Source of the DNA: Streptomyces varsoviensis
Lineage (GTDB): Bacteria; Actinomycetota; Actinomycetes; Streptomycetales; Streptomycetaceae
Assembly (NCBI RefSeq): GCF_000718635.1
Contig: NZ_JOBF01000003.1
Location: 248,001 to 312,000, forward strand
Reading direction: 5' to 3'
DNA: 64,000 nucleotides
Shown: in pieces, positions 16,753 through 25,404 of the stretch
How positions within the stretch are numbered: position 1 is the first letter of the stretch
Layout: each line of letters starts with the position of its first letter
Made by a program: the position numbers and the translations under genes
The notes under the pieces: generated by a model
What the model saw: only the letters and a program-made list of their open reading frames with translations
Told to the model about the DNA's origin: nothing
Databases searched by the model: none

Positions 16753-16846
16753 CGGCGCCCGCGCGGAACGGGCCGGCTCTGACGGCGCTCCCGCGGCGCG
16801 GGCTGGTTATGAGGGCGCCCCCGCGGAGCGGGCCGGCTGCCAGGTG
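16731..16846. repeat. 30-bp tandem repeat spanning the 3' ends of ramR and ramB
   Basis: Three full and partial units of exactly 30 bases begin at 16741, 16771 and 16801 (and again at 16831), with the shape GGCYGGYTMTGACGGCGCYC followed by CGCGGVRCG. The array crosses the stop codons of both convergent genes, so the repeats encode the C-terminal residues of each. Confidence 0.75.
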
Positions 16847-18561
16847 CCTGTGAGGGACTGGTAGAGGGGGGAGCGGAGGAGGAGTTCCTCGTGGCGGCCG
16901 GAGAGGGTTTGGGGGCCGTCCATGATGAGGACGCGCGAGGCGCGGCGGGCGGAGCTGAGGCGGTGGGCGATGACGATGAGGGTGCCGCCGGGGCGGCGGC
17001 TGAAGGCGTGTTCGGCGCGGGCCTCGGCGGCCGGATCGAGGTGGCATGTCGCCTCGTCCAGGACCGCGACCGGTGCGCGGCTCAGGTACGCCCGGGTCAG
17101 CGCGATCAACTGGCGCTCCCCGGCGGAGAGTCCCGCCGGGTCGACGATGGCCTCAGGCCCGCCCAGCCGGTCGGCCAGTCCGCTCAGGCCGATCGCGTCG
17201 GCGGCCGCCGCCAGTTCCGCGTCGGGCACCACATCGGCGCGCAGGTAGGCCAGGTTGGCGCGGAGCGTGCCGGTGAAGACGTACGCCTCCTGCGGAATCA
17301 GCACCCGCCGCGCGGGATCGCCGCCGTGCTGTACGGGCGCGCCGCCCACCCTGACCTCCCCGGACCGCGGTTCCAGCAGCCCGGCGACCAGCCCGGCCAG
17401 GGTGGACTTCCCGACGCCGCTCGGGCCCACGACCGCCAGGTGCCCGCCCTCGGGAACGGTCAGGTCCAGGTCGCGCACCACCGGCCGCGCGTGCTCCCCG
17501 TACGCGAAGGTCACCGCGCGCAGCTCCACGGCGGGTCGGGGGCGGCTGTCTCCGCTGCGGAGGGTGGCAGCGGGTACGTCGCGCGTACGGGGCCGGGCCT
17601 TCGCCGCCGCCCCCGCCGTCAGCCTCCGTACCACCACGACCAGCCGCGACCCGCTCGCGCCGAGCCCGTGCATCAGGTTCTGCAACGCCGGCAGCAGTGA
17701 TGTCGTCAGGTAGGAGAGCGCGCCGACGAGGGCGCCCGGTGTGACGCCGCGGTCGAGCAGCCAGGGCGCGGTGACGATGAGCAGGACGATGGGGAACCGC
17801 CCGGCCAGGGCCACGGCCAGGACGCGCAGCACCCCCCAGCGGGCCAGCGTGCGGGCCGCGCGGAACTCGGCCTCGACGCGGAGCTCCGCCTCCCCCGCCA
17901 CGCGGTCCTCGGCCCCGGCGGCGGTGATGTCGCGCAGCCCATCGGCCACCGCCCCCAGCTCCTCGGCGATGGCCTCGTCCGCCGCGAGGAACGTCTCCTG
18001 GCGGCGGGCCATCGGCCGGAGGGTAGCCGCGAAGAGGGCGAGGCCCAGTACGAGCGGGGGCACGACGACGAGGAGCAGTACGGGCGCCAGGGAGAAGAGT
18101 CCGACGAGCGCGCCCGCGGCGGTGAAGACGAAGGAGCGGGCCACCATGACCAGGCCCGCGAAAGTGTCGCGGGCGATCTCGACCTGGTGGGTGAGGCGGG
18201 AGACCGCGGCGCTGTCGGCGTCGTCGAGCGCCCGGGTCACCACGCGGCGTACGAGCGCGTCGCGCAGCGGTTCCACGAGCGCGGCCACGGCCCCGTACAC
18301 CCGGCGCGTGCCGTACGCGCCGACGGCCACGGCGACCGCCGCCAGCCCCAGCCACCCCAGCCCGGCGCCGGACCGGCCGGCCAGGAAGCCCTCGTCCAGC
18401 GCGCGGGCCAGCGCGAACCCCATCACGAACGTCTGCCCGGTCTCCAGCACCGACCACGCCGCGAGCCGCCCCACCACCCGCGCCCGCCGGCGCAGGAAGC
18501 GCACCCCCTGCCCGTACGTACCGGCAGCGCCTGCCCCCTGGCCGCTCCCGCCGTCAGTCAC
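16807..18561 (-). CDS. ramB: RamB-type ABC exporter half-transporter
   Basis: The protein has 584 aa, with GTG 18561 overlapping the 3' end of ramA by 8 bases. The N-terminal ~310 residues form a six-helix ABC transmembrane domain (GQTFVMGFALARAL, VLLLVVVPPLVLGLALFAA). The C-terminal ATPase has Walker A GPSGVGKST, signature LSAGERQLIALTRA, Walker B VAVLDEATCHLD and a switch His in VIAHRL. With RamA it is expected to form a heterodimeric exporter of the modified SapB-like peptide. The C-terminus runs into a 30-bp tandem repeat. Confidence 0.85.
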   Translation of the reverse strand: MTDGGSGQGAGAAGTYGQGVRFLRRRARVVGRLAAWSVLETGQTFVMGFALARALDEGFLAGRSGAGLGWLGLAAVAVAVGAYGTRRVYGAVAALVEPLRDALVRRVVTRALDDADSAAVSRLTHQVEIARDTFAGLVMVARSFVFTAAGALVGLFSLAPVLLLVVVPPLVLGLALFAATLRPMARRQETFLAADEAIAEELGAVADGLRDITAAGAEDRVAGEAELRVEAEFRAARTLARWGVLRVLAVALAGRFPIVLLIVTAPWLLDRGVTPGALVGALSYLTTSLLPALQNLMHGLGASGSRLVVVVRRLTAGAAAKARPRTRDVPAATLRSGDSRPRPAVELRAVTFAYGEHARPVVRDLDLTVPEGGHLAVVGPSGVGKSTLAGLVAGLLEPRSGEVRVGGAPVQHGGDPARRVLIPQEAYVFTGTLRANLAYLRADVVPDAELAAAADAIGLSGLADRLGGPEAIVDPAGLSAGERQLIALTRAYLSRAPVAVLDEATCHLDPAAEARAEHAFSRRPGGTLIVIAHRLSSARRASRVLIMDGPQTLSGRHEELLLRSPLYQSLTGTWQPARSAGAPS

Positions 18562-20356
18562 GCCCCACCCGCTCCCCGCTCGCCCGCGCGCCCTCGTCCA
18601 CGCCCTCCCCCTCGCCCGCGCGCTCAGCGTGGGGCGGCGCGCCCTCGAACACCGCGCGGTAGCCCGCCAGCCGCCACAGCTCCTCGTGCCGCCCCACCGC
18701 CCGTACGCGGCCGTCCTCCAGCCAGGCCACGCGGTCGGCGCGGGCGGCCGTCGTGGCGCGGTGGGCGACGATCAGGCGGGTGCGGGGGCCGATGTCGTTC
18801 ACCAGGGCCTCGGCCACGCGCAGTTCCGTGACCGTGTCCAGGCTGGAGGTGGCGTCGTCCAGTACGAGCAGGCGCCCGTCGTGGGCGAAAGCCCTTGCCA
18901 GGCCGAGGCGTTGGGTTTCGCCGCCGGACAGCGGCGCCTCCGTCAGCCGGGTGTCGTAGCCGTCCGGGAGGAGTCGTACGAAGCCGTCGGCGCAGGCCGC
19001 GCGCGCCGCCTCCCGCACCCGTCGCGGGCCGGCCTCGCGGGGGCCGAAGCCGATCGTGCCGCCGATGGTGCGGCCCAGCGGGGCGGGGCGCTCGAAGGCG
19101 TAGCCGATGGCGTCGCGCAGCGACCCGTGGTCGAGGGCGGCCAGCGGGGCGCCGTCGAGCGTGACGGTGCCGGCGTCGGCGTCGGCGAGCCGTCCGGCGA
19201 CGGCGGCGAGGACGGACTTGCCGGTGCCGGAGCGCCCGACCAGGGCCATCGAAGTGCCGCCCGGCACCACGAGGTCCACGCCGCGCAGGACGTCGCGGCC
19301 GCCGCGGCGGGCCCTCACGCCGGACAGTTCGAGGGTGCCGGGGCCGGACGGCAGGCGGTGGGGCCCGTACTCCATGGCGGGTTCGGCGAGGACTTCGGCG
19401 AGCCGGCGGGCGGCGGTGCGGGCGTGGACGAGGGCGTTGAGGCGGCCGACGATCACGCCGATGCCGGAGGCGAGGACGGCGTACCGGGAGACGGCCAGCA
19501 GCTCGCCCACGCTCAGCTCCCCCGCCGCCAGCCGGAGCCCGGCGACCGCGAGGACGGCGATCTGGAGGAGGGGGACGACCATGACGGCCCGCGCGCTGGA
19601 CTTCCCCTGGACCCGCCACATCCGGTGGCCCTGCCGCCCCAGCTCGGGGAGCGGTTCGAGGACGCGGGCGCGCTCGCGCCCGGCGGTGCGGGCGGCGGCG
19701 ATGGTGGCGGCCCCGCCGATGGCCTCCATGAGCCGGCCCGCGATCTCGCCCTGCCCGCGCTGGTACTGGGCGATGCTGTCGGTGGTGTCGCGCACGAAGA
19801 CCCGTAGCAGCGCGGCGAGCAGCGGCATCCCGAGGAGGAAGGCCGCCGCCGCCCAGAGGTCGAGCAGGGCCAGCGCCACGAGCCCGCCGACGGGCGGGAT
19901 GACGGCGGCGAGGGTCGCGGCGACGTTGGCGGGGGCGGTGCCCGCGTAGGCGGCGTTGCCGACCAGCCGGGCGACCAGGTCGCCGGTGCCGAACCGGTCG
20001 GCGGCGCGCGACCCCGTACGCAGGACGTGCCGCAGCAGCCGGGTGCGCGCCCAGGCCGTGCCGCGGGCGTTGGCGGTGCCGGTAAGCAGTTCCCCGATGG
20101 CGTCGAGGAGGACGGAAAGGCCGATCAGGGCGGCGGCCGCGGCCGTCCACCGCGCGGCCTGCGGCCCGTGGCCGCCGGCCAGGACGGCGTCGAGGGCGCG
20201 GCCGAGGACCAGCGGCAGCGCCAGGGCGGCGCCGGCGGCGGCCGTGGTGACCAGGCAGATCGCGGCGGTGCGGCCGACGCTGTGCCGGACCGCTTCCAGC
20301 AGCAGGCGATCGGCGGCGCGGTTGGTCGTACGGTCGGCGTCGGTCGGCGTCGGCAT
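18554..20356 (-). CDS. ramA: RamA-type ABC exporter half-transporter
   Basis: The protein has 600 aa from ATG 20356. An ABC transmembrane domain spans about residues 20-320. The ATPase domain has Walker A GRSGTGKSV, signature LSGGETQRLGLARA and Walker B LLVLDDATSSLD; the catalytic Glu is replaced by Asp (DDATS), so this may be the degenerate site of a heterodimer. That fits its pairing with RamB, which keeps DEATC. It lies about 140 bases downstream of ramS, behind a strong hairpin. The expected job is export of the lanthipeptide. Confidence 0.85.
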   Translation of the reverse strand: MPTPTDADRTTNRAADRLLLEAVRHSVGRTAAICLVTTAAAGAALALPLVLGRALDAVLAGGHGPQAARWTAAAAALIGLSVLLDAIGELLTGTANARGTAWARTRLLRHVLRTGSRAADRFGTGDLVARLVGNAAYAGTAPANVAATLAAVIPPVGGLVALALLDLWAAAAFLLGMPLLAALLRVFVRDTTDSIAQYQRGQGEIAGRLMEAIGGAATIAAARTAGRERARVLEPLPELGRQGHRMWRVQGKSSARAVMVVPLLQIAVLAVAGLRLAAGELSVGELLAVSRYAVLASGIGVIVGRLNALVHARTAARRLAEVLAEPAMEYGPHRLPSGPGTLELSGVRARRGGRDVLRGVDLVVPGGTSMALVGRSGTGKSVLAAVAGRLADADAGTVTLDGAPLAALDHGSLRDAIGYAFERPAPLGRTIGGTIGFGPREAGPRRVREAARAACADGFVRLLPDGYDTRLTEAPLSGGETQRLGLARAFAHDGRLLVLDDATSSLDTVTELRVAEALVNDIGPRTRLIVAHRATTAARADRVAWLEDGRVRAVGRHEELWRLAGYRAVFEGAPPHAERAGEGEGVDEGARASGERVGRD

Positions 20357-20387
20357 GCTCGGAGCGGTCCTCCCTTCGGGGCGCGCA

Positions 20388-20418
20388 CGGCCCCGGGCGC
20401 TGGCGCTGCCCGGGGCCG
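20388..20418 (-). terminator. Hairpin between ramS and ramA (attenuator-like)
   Basis: A perfect 11-bp inverted repeat, CGGCCCCGGGC / GCCCGGGGCCG, with a 9-base loop lies in the ramS-ramA gap. Such a partial terminator would let the short ramS message accumulate above the transporter messages. That role is inferred from position. Confidence 0.65.
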
Positions 20419-20498
20419 CTCTATGACCGATGTGACGTCATACGTGACACATATAAAACGGGTGACACATGTGGCGCGCCATCAGGCCGTCAGCGTCA

Positions 20499-20618
20499 TC
20501 AGACGCAGAGCACGATGCTCGCGTCGCTCCAACACAGCAGCAGGCTGGCTTCGCTGCCGCCTCCGCCGCCGTGACCGCCGTACTCGGTTTCCATCGTCTG
20601 CAGGTCGAGAAGGGCCAT
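20499..20618 (-). CDS. ramS: RamS-type SapB-like class III lanthipeptide precursor (39 aa)
   Basis: A 39-residue peptide is encoded from ATG 20618 with AAAGGA 6-7 bases upstream. The leader MALLDLQTMETE keeps the LLDLQ leader motif recognised by RamC-type synthetases. A Gly-rich linker leads to the core SEASLLLCWSDASIVLCV. The core holds two SxxSxxxC motifs (S22-S25-C29 and S31-S34-C38), the signature for two labionin or lanthionine rings as in SapB. It lies between ramC and ramA, the canonical place. The product should be a secreted surfactant-like morphogen that aids aerial hypha formation. Confidence 0.92.
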   Translation of the reverse strand: MALLDLQTMETEYGGHGGGGGSEASLLLCWSDASIVLCV

Positions 20619-20679
20619 GGTGGTTCCTTTCACAGTGGGGACTGAACACTCTTGCCACGGCCCCGGAGCAATCCGGGGC

Positions 20680-23367
20680 CTACGACCCCGTCTCCGGGGC
20701 CGGCTCGGGGTCCCGCCGCGGCGGCGGGAGGAAGGGGAGCCCGACGGGCTCGTCGTGCAGGGCCGCGCCCAGCGCGAGCAGGCAGCCCGCGGTGCCGGTG
20801 GCCAGGTCCATCGACAGGCGCATCATCTGGTCGCCGGGGAAGGCGAGATGGCCCTGGTAGGGGACCGCGTACCAGGCGAGGGCGGCGAGTTGGGCGGCGA
20901 GGTCGCCGTCGGCGACGCCGGGCGCGGTGGTGCGGCCGAGGTGGAGGACGGAGCCGCCGCGGCCCCGGAAGAGGCCGGGCTGCGCGTAGAAGCGGGACTT
21001 CGCGGCGGGCAGGATCGCGGCCCGCGCCGTCTCGAACTCCTCGACGGTCCGGTGCGCCGCGAAGTCGTCGAGGACCGCCCCGATGCCGACGCTGCCCTCG
21101 CCCAGGTACGGCATGGTGCGCCAGCCCTCGTCGACGACCAGGGCGCCGCGGTCGTTGCGTACGCAGGCCGCGAGGTCCTGCCGCAGGGCGTCGGCCGCGT
21201 GGTCCAGCAGCGCCGCGTCGCCCGTACGCTCGTACAGCCGCAGGAAGAGCAGGGCCGCGCCGCTCGCGCCGTACAGCAGCCCGGCGCGGGCGCGCTTGCC
21301 GCTCTCCCTGACCCGGGCGAGCCGGGCGGCGGCCAGCCCGGCGACCTCCAGGGCCCGGGCGCGCAGGGCGCTCTCGCCCGTGGTCGCCGCCAGGTGGTCG
21401 AGGGTCAGGCCCAGCCCGGCGAGCCCGCTGTTGAGGTCGGGCGCGAGCCGCTGCCACTTCTCGCTGAGCACCTGTTCGACGAGGTCCAGGGCGGCGTCGG
21501 GGTGGCCGAGCCGGTCGAGTACGTAACCGGCGCCGAGCAGCCCGTCGTAGAGGCCGAGGGGCGTGCCGCGCGGCGGGTCGGCGGCCTGCCGCAGCAGCCA
21601 CCGCTCGCCCTGTTCGTAGCGGTCCGCGCCCACCTCGCCGAGGGCGTACAGCACCCCGGCGGCGCCGTACGCGAGGCCGAGGCCGCCGCCCGTCTCGAAC
21701 TGGGAGATGTCGCCCGGGAAGAGCCGGTCGTCGCGCTCGGGGGTGGCCGAGGCGAGGATGGCGCGGATCATGGAGTCGCGGCTGAGCGGCCAGTCGGCGG
21801 GGTCTACGGGGAGATACCGGTCGGCGGGGGCGGCCGGTACGGGGTACGAACACTCCTCTGTTACCGCCTCCGGGGCCGTGACCGGCTCCGTGGCCGTGGC
21901 GGCTCCCGCGCCCGCGACGCGCCCGATCTCCTGTACGGCCTCGTCCCAGAACTCCCGTGGCACGTCCGGGAATTCGGCGGCGGCGACGGAGGCGAGGTGT
22001 GCCGCCTTGTCCCGGTCGACGACCAGCAGGGTGGTCATCGGGAGGAACAGCGCGAGGCCCAGGCACGCGAGCGCGTAGCGGTCGACGTCGAAGCCGCGGC
22101 GGTCGGCGGGGGCGATGAAGCCGGGGTGGGCGACGGCCTGCCGGTGGTCCTCGTCGACGTGGGCGGCCGTCTCGAAGTCGAGGAGCCGCACGGTCTCCTC
22201 GTCGGGGGCGACCATGATGTTGAACATGTGCAGGTCGTTGAAGACCACGCCGCGGCTGTGGACGGCGGCGACGGCGGCCCGTACCGCGCCGTGGATGCGC
22301 AGCGCCCAGCGGGTGTAGGCGGCGACGGCCGCGGGGTCCGGGGCGGCGCCGATGAGCGGATGGCGCCGGGCGTAGAAGGAGTTGAGGGTGGTGCCCTCCA
22401 GGTGGTCCATCACCAGGAAGCGGTGGTCGCCGAGGGTGAACCAGTCCCGCACCTCGGGGGCGACGCCGAGGCCGGACAGCCGTTCCAGGGCGGCCTTCTC
22501 GCGCTCCAGGCGGGTGACGGCGTCGGCGCGGTCGGCGGCGAGCCCGGCGTACGGGCGGGCCTCCTTGAGCACCACCTTCGCGCCGGTGCGGGTGGACTGC
22601 CCCGCGTACACGCCGCCGCCGTTGGAGAAGTGCAGGGCCCGCTCGATGCGGTACGGCAGTTCGGTGGTGGTCGTGGCGTTGCGGGCGGCGAGCTGGGGCG
22701 CCAGGAAGTCGGGCAGCGTGACCCAGTCGGGCACGTGGAAGGCCGGGTCCCGGCGGTCGGGGATCAGCCGCCCGTCGGCGTCCTCGACGGCCGAGACGAG
22801 GGAGCCGGTGTCGTCGAGGCAGTAGCGGGGCGTGAAGCCGCCGTATCTGACGTACAGCGGGCCGTCGTTCCAGCGCAGGTCGGAGAGGATGTACGGGCCG
22901 GGCTCACCGGCGAGCAGCGCGCCGAGTTCTTCGAGGATGACGCGGAATTGCCGGTCGTCGGCCGGGTAGATGGTGACGAATTTCCCGCTGGAGCCGCGCG
23001 GCGCGTACTTGGAGTTCCGCAGGTGCAGCGGGCGCGGGCCGGGCACGAACTTGAAGGGGATGCCGCGGGGGACGCAGTAGTCCCACACCTTGGCGGCGGT
23101 CTTCTCGGCGTTCTCCAGACACGCGGAGACGTGGATCTTCCAGCCCTGCTGCGGCCGGCCCGGGAGGGATTTCCCCTCCGGGGTGACGGGGCTGACATGG
23201 AGCCAGTCCCCGGAGAGGAAGGAGCGCCACCCTTCGGGGACGGCGCGCTGGGCGGCCTCGTAGAGCGGGCCGGAGCCGCCGGTGCCGGGGGCCGCGGCGG
23301 AGAGCCGATCCGGGGTCTCGTAGAAGTACGTATCGGCAAGGCAGAAGACCTCGTACCGCTTGTCCAC
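20680..23367 (-). CDS. ramC: RamC-type class III lanthionine synthetase
   Basis: The protein has 895 aa from GTG 23367, with GAGGGGGGA upstream. Three domains in order: an N-terminal phospho-Ser lyase (about residues 1-200; PRGSSGKFVTIYP); a Ser/Thr kinase-like domain (about 225-480) with GGGVYAGQS, VVLKEARPY, catalytic GVVFNDLHMFNIMV and LLDFETA in place of DFG; and a LanC-like cyclase (about 530-880) with GLGLAYGAAGVLYALG and GLYDGLLGAGY. The Cys-Cys-His zinc ligands of true LanC are not seen, as expected for class III. It phosphorylates and eliminates core serines of RamS and forms the rings. It is the first gene of ramCSAB. Confidence 0.92.
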   Translation of the reverse strand: MDKRYEVFCLADTYFYETPDRLSAAAPGTGGSGPLYEAAQRAVPEGWRSFLSGDWLHVSPVTPEGKSLPGRPQQGWKIHVSACLENAEKTAAKVWDYCVPRGIPFKFVPGPRPLHLRNSKYAPRGSSGKFVTIYPADDRQFRVILEELGALLAGEPGPYILSDLRWNDGPLYVRYGGFTPRYCLDDTGSLVSAVEDADGRLIPDRRDPAFHVPDWVTLPDFLAPQLAARNATTTTELPYRIERALHFSNGGGVYAGQSTRTGAKVVLKEARPYAGLAADRADAVTRLEREKAALERLSGLGVAPEVRDWFTLGDHRFLVMDHLEGTTLNSFYARRHPLIGAAPDPAAVAAYTRWALRIHGAVRAAVAAVHSRGVVFNDLHMFNIMVAPDEETVRLLDFETAAHVDEDHRQAVAHPGFIAPADRRGFDVDRYALACLGLALFLPMTTLLVVDRDKAAHLASVAAAEFPDVPREFWDEAVQEIGRVAGAGAATATEPVTAPEAVTEECSYPVPAAPADRYLPVDPADWPLSRDSMIRAILASATPERDDRLFPGDISQFETGGGLGLAYGAAGVLYALGEVGADRYEQGERWLLRQAADPPRGTPLGLYDGLLGAGYVLDRLGHPDAALDLVEQVLSEKWQRLAPDLNSGLAGLGLTLDHLAATTGESALRARALEVAGLAAARLARVRESGKRARAGLLYGASGAALLFLRLYERTGDAALLDHAADALRQDLAACVRNDRGALVVDEGWRTMPYLGEGSVGIGAVLDDFAAHRTVEEFETARAAILPAAKSRFYAQPGLFRGRGGSVLHLGRTTAPGVADGDLAAQLAALAWYAVPYQGHLAFPGDQMMRLSMDLATGTAGCLLALGAALHDEPVGLPFLPPPRRDPEPAPETGS

Positions 23368-23466
23368 CGGTCCCCCCTCGACGACGTTGCATCGAGGTTT
23401 CCACGCCGCCGGGGGGTCGGACAGTCACGGTTGTCATGAAACGGCCATGCGGAACTCACAAGTAAC

Positions 23467-23482
23467 CGCTAGCGCACGCTAG
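23467..23482 (-). promoter_or_regulatory. CGCTAG direct repeats upstream of ramC, candidate RamR site
   Basis: Two CGCTAG hexamers start exactly 10 bases apart (23467 and 23477), about 100 bases before the ramC start. Same-face direct repeats are the usual arrangement for NarL-type regulators such as RamR. The assignment is inferred. Confidence 0.4.
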
Positions 23483-23544
23483 TAGTACGTACAGGCATAC
23501 GCACGGGTAGCTGAAAACGCGCCCTGTTCCTCAGTCCTCAGTCT

Positions 23545-23778
23545 TCATTCCTCGGGCGGGAACACCGCCTCCCCGCTCTCCAGCACCGTGATGGCGATGG
23601 CCTCGACGGGACAGCCCTCGGCGGCGGCGAGCAGGGATTCCGCGGCGTCCTGCTCGGCGTGCAGCGGATGGGACTGGCGGGCCGCGTCGAGCCGGAAGCC
23701 GTCGGGCGCGGCGGCCGCGCACATGCCGGAGCCGATGCACACGCCCCGGTCGACCTCGACGTGCCAGCGGTCGGTCAT
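23545..23778 (-). CDS. Single-cluster ferredoxin (3Fe-4S/4Fe-4S P450-partner type)
   Basis: The protein has 77 aa; its ATG overlaps the aldehyde dehydrogenase stop by one base. Cluster-binding cysteines are in CIGSGMC near residue 15 and in AEGCPVEAI near residue 53. The CxxxxxC...CP spacing, with one expected ligand position occupied by Gly, suggests a [3Fe-4S] cluster as in actinobacterial cytochrome P450 electron donors. It is translationally coupled to the aldehyde dehydrogenase. The natural client could be the CYP125-like P450 16 kb away, which is inference. Confidence 0.85.
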   Translation of the reverse strand: MTDRWHVEVDRGVCIGSGMCAAAAPDGFRLDAARQSHPLHAEQDAAESLLAAAEGCPVEAIAITVLESGEAVFPPEE

Positions 23779-25259
23779 CAGCTCTCCCCGTAGCCCGCGG
23801 GCAGGTGGATCATCTTGTGCTCCAGGTACTCGGAGAACCCCTCGGGCCCGAACTCCCGGCCCAGGCCGGAGTTCTTGTAGCCGCCGAACGGCCCGAGCAT
23901 GTCGAGGCTGAAGGTGTTCACGCAGTACGTGCCGGTGCGCACCCGGCGCGCGACATCGATGCCGCGCTCGACATCGGCGGTCCAGACGCTGCCGGACAGC
24001 CCGTAGTCGGAGTCGTTGGCGATCCGTACGGCCTCGTCCTCGCCCTCGTACGGCAGCAGGCAGACGACGGGGCCGAAGATCTCCTCGCGGGCGATCCGCA
24101 TGGAGTTGGTGACGTCGCCGAAGAGCGTCGGCTCCACGTACCAGCCGGTGTCCTGGCCCGCCGGGCGGCCGCCGCCGGTGAGGAGCTTGGCGCCCTCCTG
24201 CTGGCCGAGGGCTATGTAGTCGAGGGAGCGCTGCCGCTGGCGGCCGGCGACGAGCGGGCCGACCTGGGTGGCGGCGTCGAGCGGGTCGCCCACCACGAGG
24301 GCGCCCGCGGCGGCGGCGAGCCGTTCCGCGATCTCGTCGTAGTGGGCGCGGGGGGCGAGGACGCGGGTCTGGGCCACGCACGCCTGCCCGTTGTTCATCC
24401 AGGCGCTGGGGACGATCCCGGCGACGGCGGCCTCCAGGTCGGCGTCGGGCAGGATGACGGCGGCCGACTTGCCGCCGAGTTCGAGGGTGACGCGGGTCAG
24501 GTTGCGGGAGGCCACCTCCATGACGCGGCGGCCCGCCTCGACCGACCCGGTGAAGGACACCTTGTCGACGCCGGGGTGCCCGACCAGGTACTCGCTGACC
24601 TCCCGGTCGGCCGGCAGGATCGACAGCACCCCGCGCGGCAGCCCCGCCTCGGCGGCGATCTCCGCCAGCACGTACGCGTCCAGCGGCGTCTCCGGCGACG
24701 GCTTGAGCACCACCGAGCAGCCGGCGAGCAGGGCGGGCGCGAGCTTCGCGGCGGCCACGAACTGCGGTACGTTCCACGGCACCACGGCCGCCACCACGCC
24801 GACCGGCTCGCGCCGTACCAGCAGCGGCCCGAGCACCCCGGCCCGCCGCTCCTCGTACGGGAAGTCGCGCGCGACGGTGATCGCGCAGTCCCAGACCATC
24901 ATCGCGCCGAGCGCCTGCGCGAGGACGCTCCAGGAGGAGGGGGAGCCGTTCTGGGCCGAGATGAGCCGGGCGATCTCCTCGTGGCGCGCGGCGATGGCGT
25001 CCTTGATGCGGGTGACGACCTCGATCCGCTCGTCCAGGGTGCGGTTCGCCCAGACCCCGGAGTCGAAGGAGGCGCGCGCGGCGGCGACCGCCTTGTCCAC
25101 ATCCGCGCGCGAGGCGTGCGGCACCCGGCCGATGACCTGCTCGGTGTGGGGCGAGACGACCTCGATGACGTCCCGGCCCGCCGGATCGGTCAACTCGCCG
25201 CCGATGAAGAGCTGTCCGTGCTCGATGAGGTCGTGTCCGTGCTCGATGAGACCGCTCAT
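23778..25259 (-). CDS. NAD(P)+-dependent aldehyde dehydrogenase
   Basis: The protein has 493 aa. ATG 25259 is preferred (GGGAGG upstream). All ALDH landmarks are present: PWNVPQFVAAAKLAPAL, VSFTGSVEAGR (cofactor loop), LELGGKSA with the general-base Glu, NNGQACVAQTR with catalytic C294, EEIFGPVV and the C-terminal GGYKNSGLGRE. The first residues contain an internal duplication (LIEHGHDLIEHG) caused by a 16-base direct repeat. The promoter carries the AGAACT-N6-AGTTCT palindrome shared with the MBL and thiolase genes. A role in oxidising a steroid side-chain or other terpenoid aldehyde is plausible but inferred. Confidence 0.88.
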   Translation of the reverse strand: MSGLIEHGHDLIEHGQLFIGGELTDPAGRDVIEVVSPHTEQVIGRVPHASRADVDKAVAAARASFDSGVWANRTLDERIEVVTRIKDAIAARHEEIARLISAQNGSPSSWSVLAQALGAMMVWDCAITVARDFPYEERRAGVLGPLLVRREPVGVVAAVVPWNVPQFVAAAKLAPALLAGCSVVLKPSPETPLDAYVLAEIAAEAGLPRGVLSILPADREVSEYLVGHPGVDKVSFTGSVEAGRRVMEVASRNLTRVTLELGGKSAAVILPDADLEAAVAGIVPSAWMNNGQACVAQTRVLAPRAHYDEIAERLAAAAGALVVGDPLDAATQVGPLVAGRQRQRSLDYIALGQQEGAKLLTGGGRPAGQDTGWYVEPTLFGDVTNSMRIAREEIFGPVVCLLPYEGEDEAVRIANDSDYGLSGSVWTADVERGIDVARRVRTGTYCVNTFSLDMLGPFGGYKNSGLGREFGPEGFSEYLEHKMIHLPAGYGES

Positions 25260-25335
25260 GAATGAGCCTCCCGCGGGTTGGCTTGGCCCCTGCCAGAACG
25301 GCCCCCGCTGCCGGCGACCGCCCTGACGCTGCATC

Positions 25336-25353
25336 AGAACTGATACCAGTTCT
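25336..25353. promoter_or_regulatory. AGAACT-N6-AGTTCT palindrome before the aldehyde dehydrogenase gene
   Basis: AGAACTGATACCAGTTCT, immediately followed by AGTT, lies 77 bases upstream of the dehydrogenase start. The same element occurs before the MBL and thiolase genes, so it is a likely operator of one regulator. Confidence 0.6.
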
Positions 25354-25404
25354 AGTTACACTTGACCACCCATCGCACGGGGGCCGTTCCCATCGGCGCT
25401 TCCC

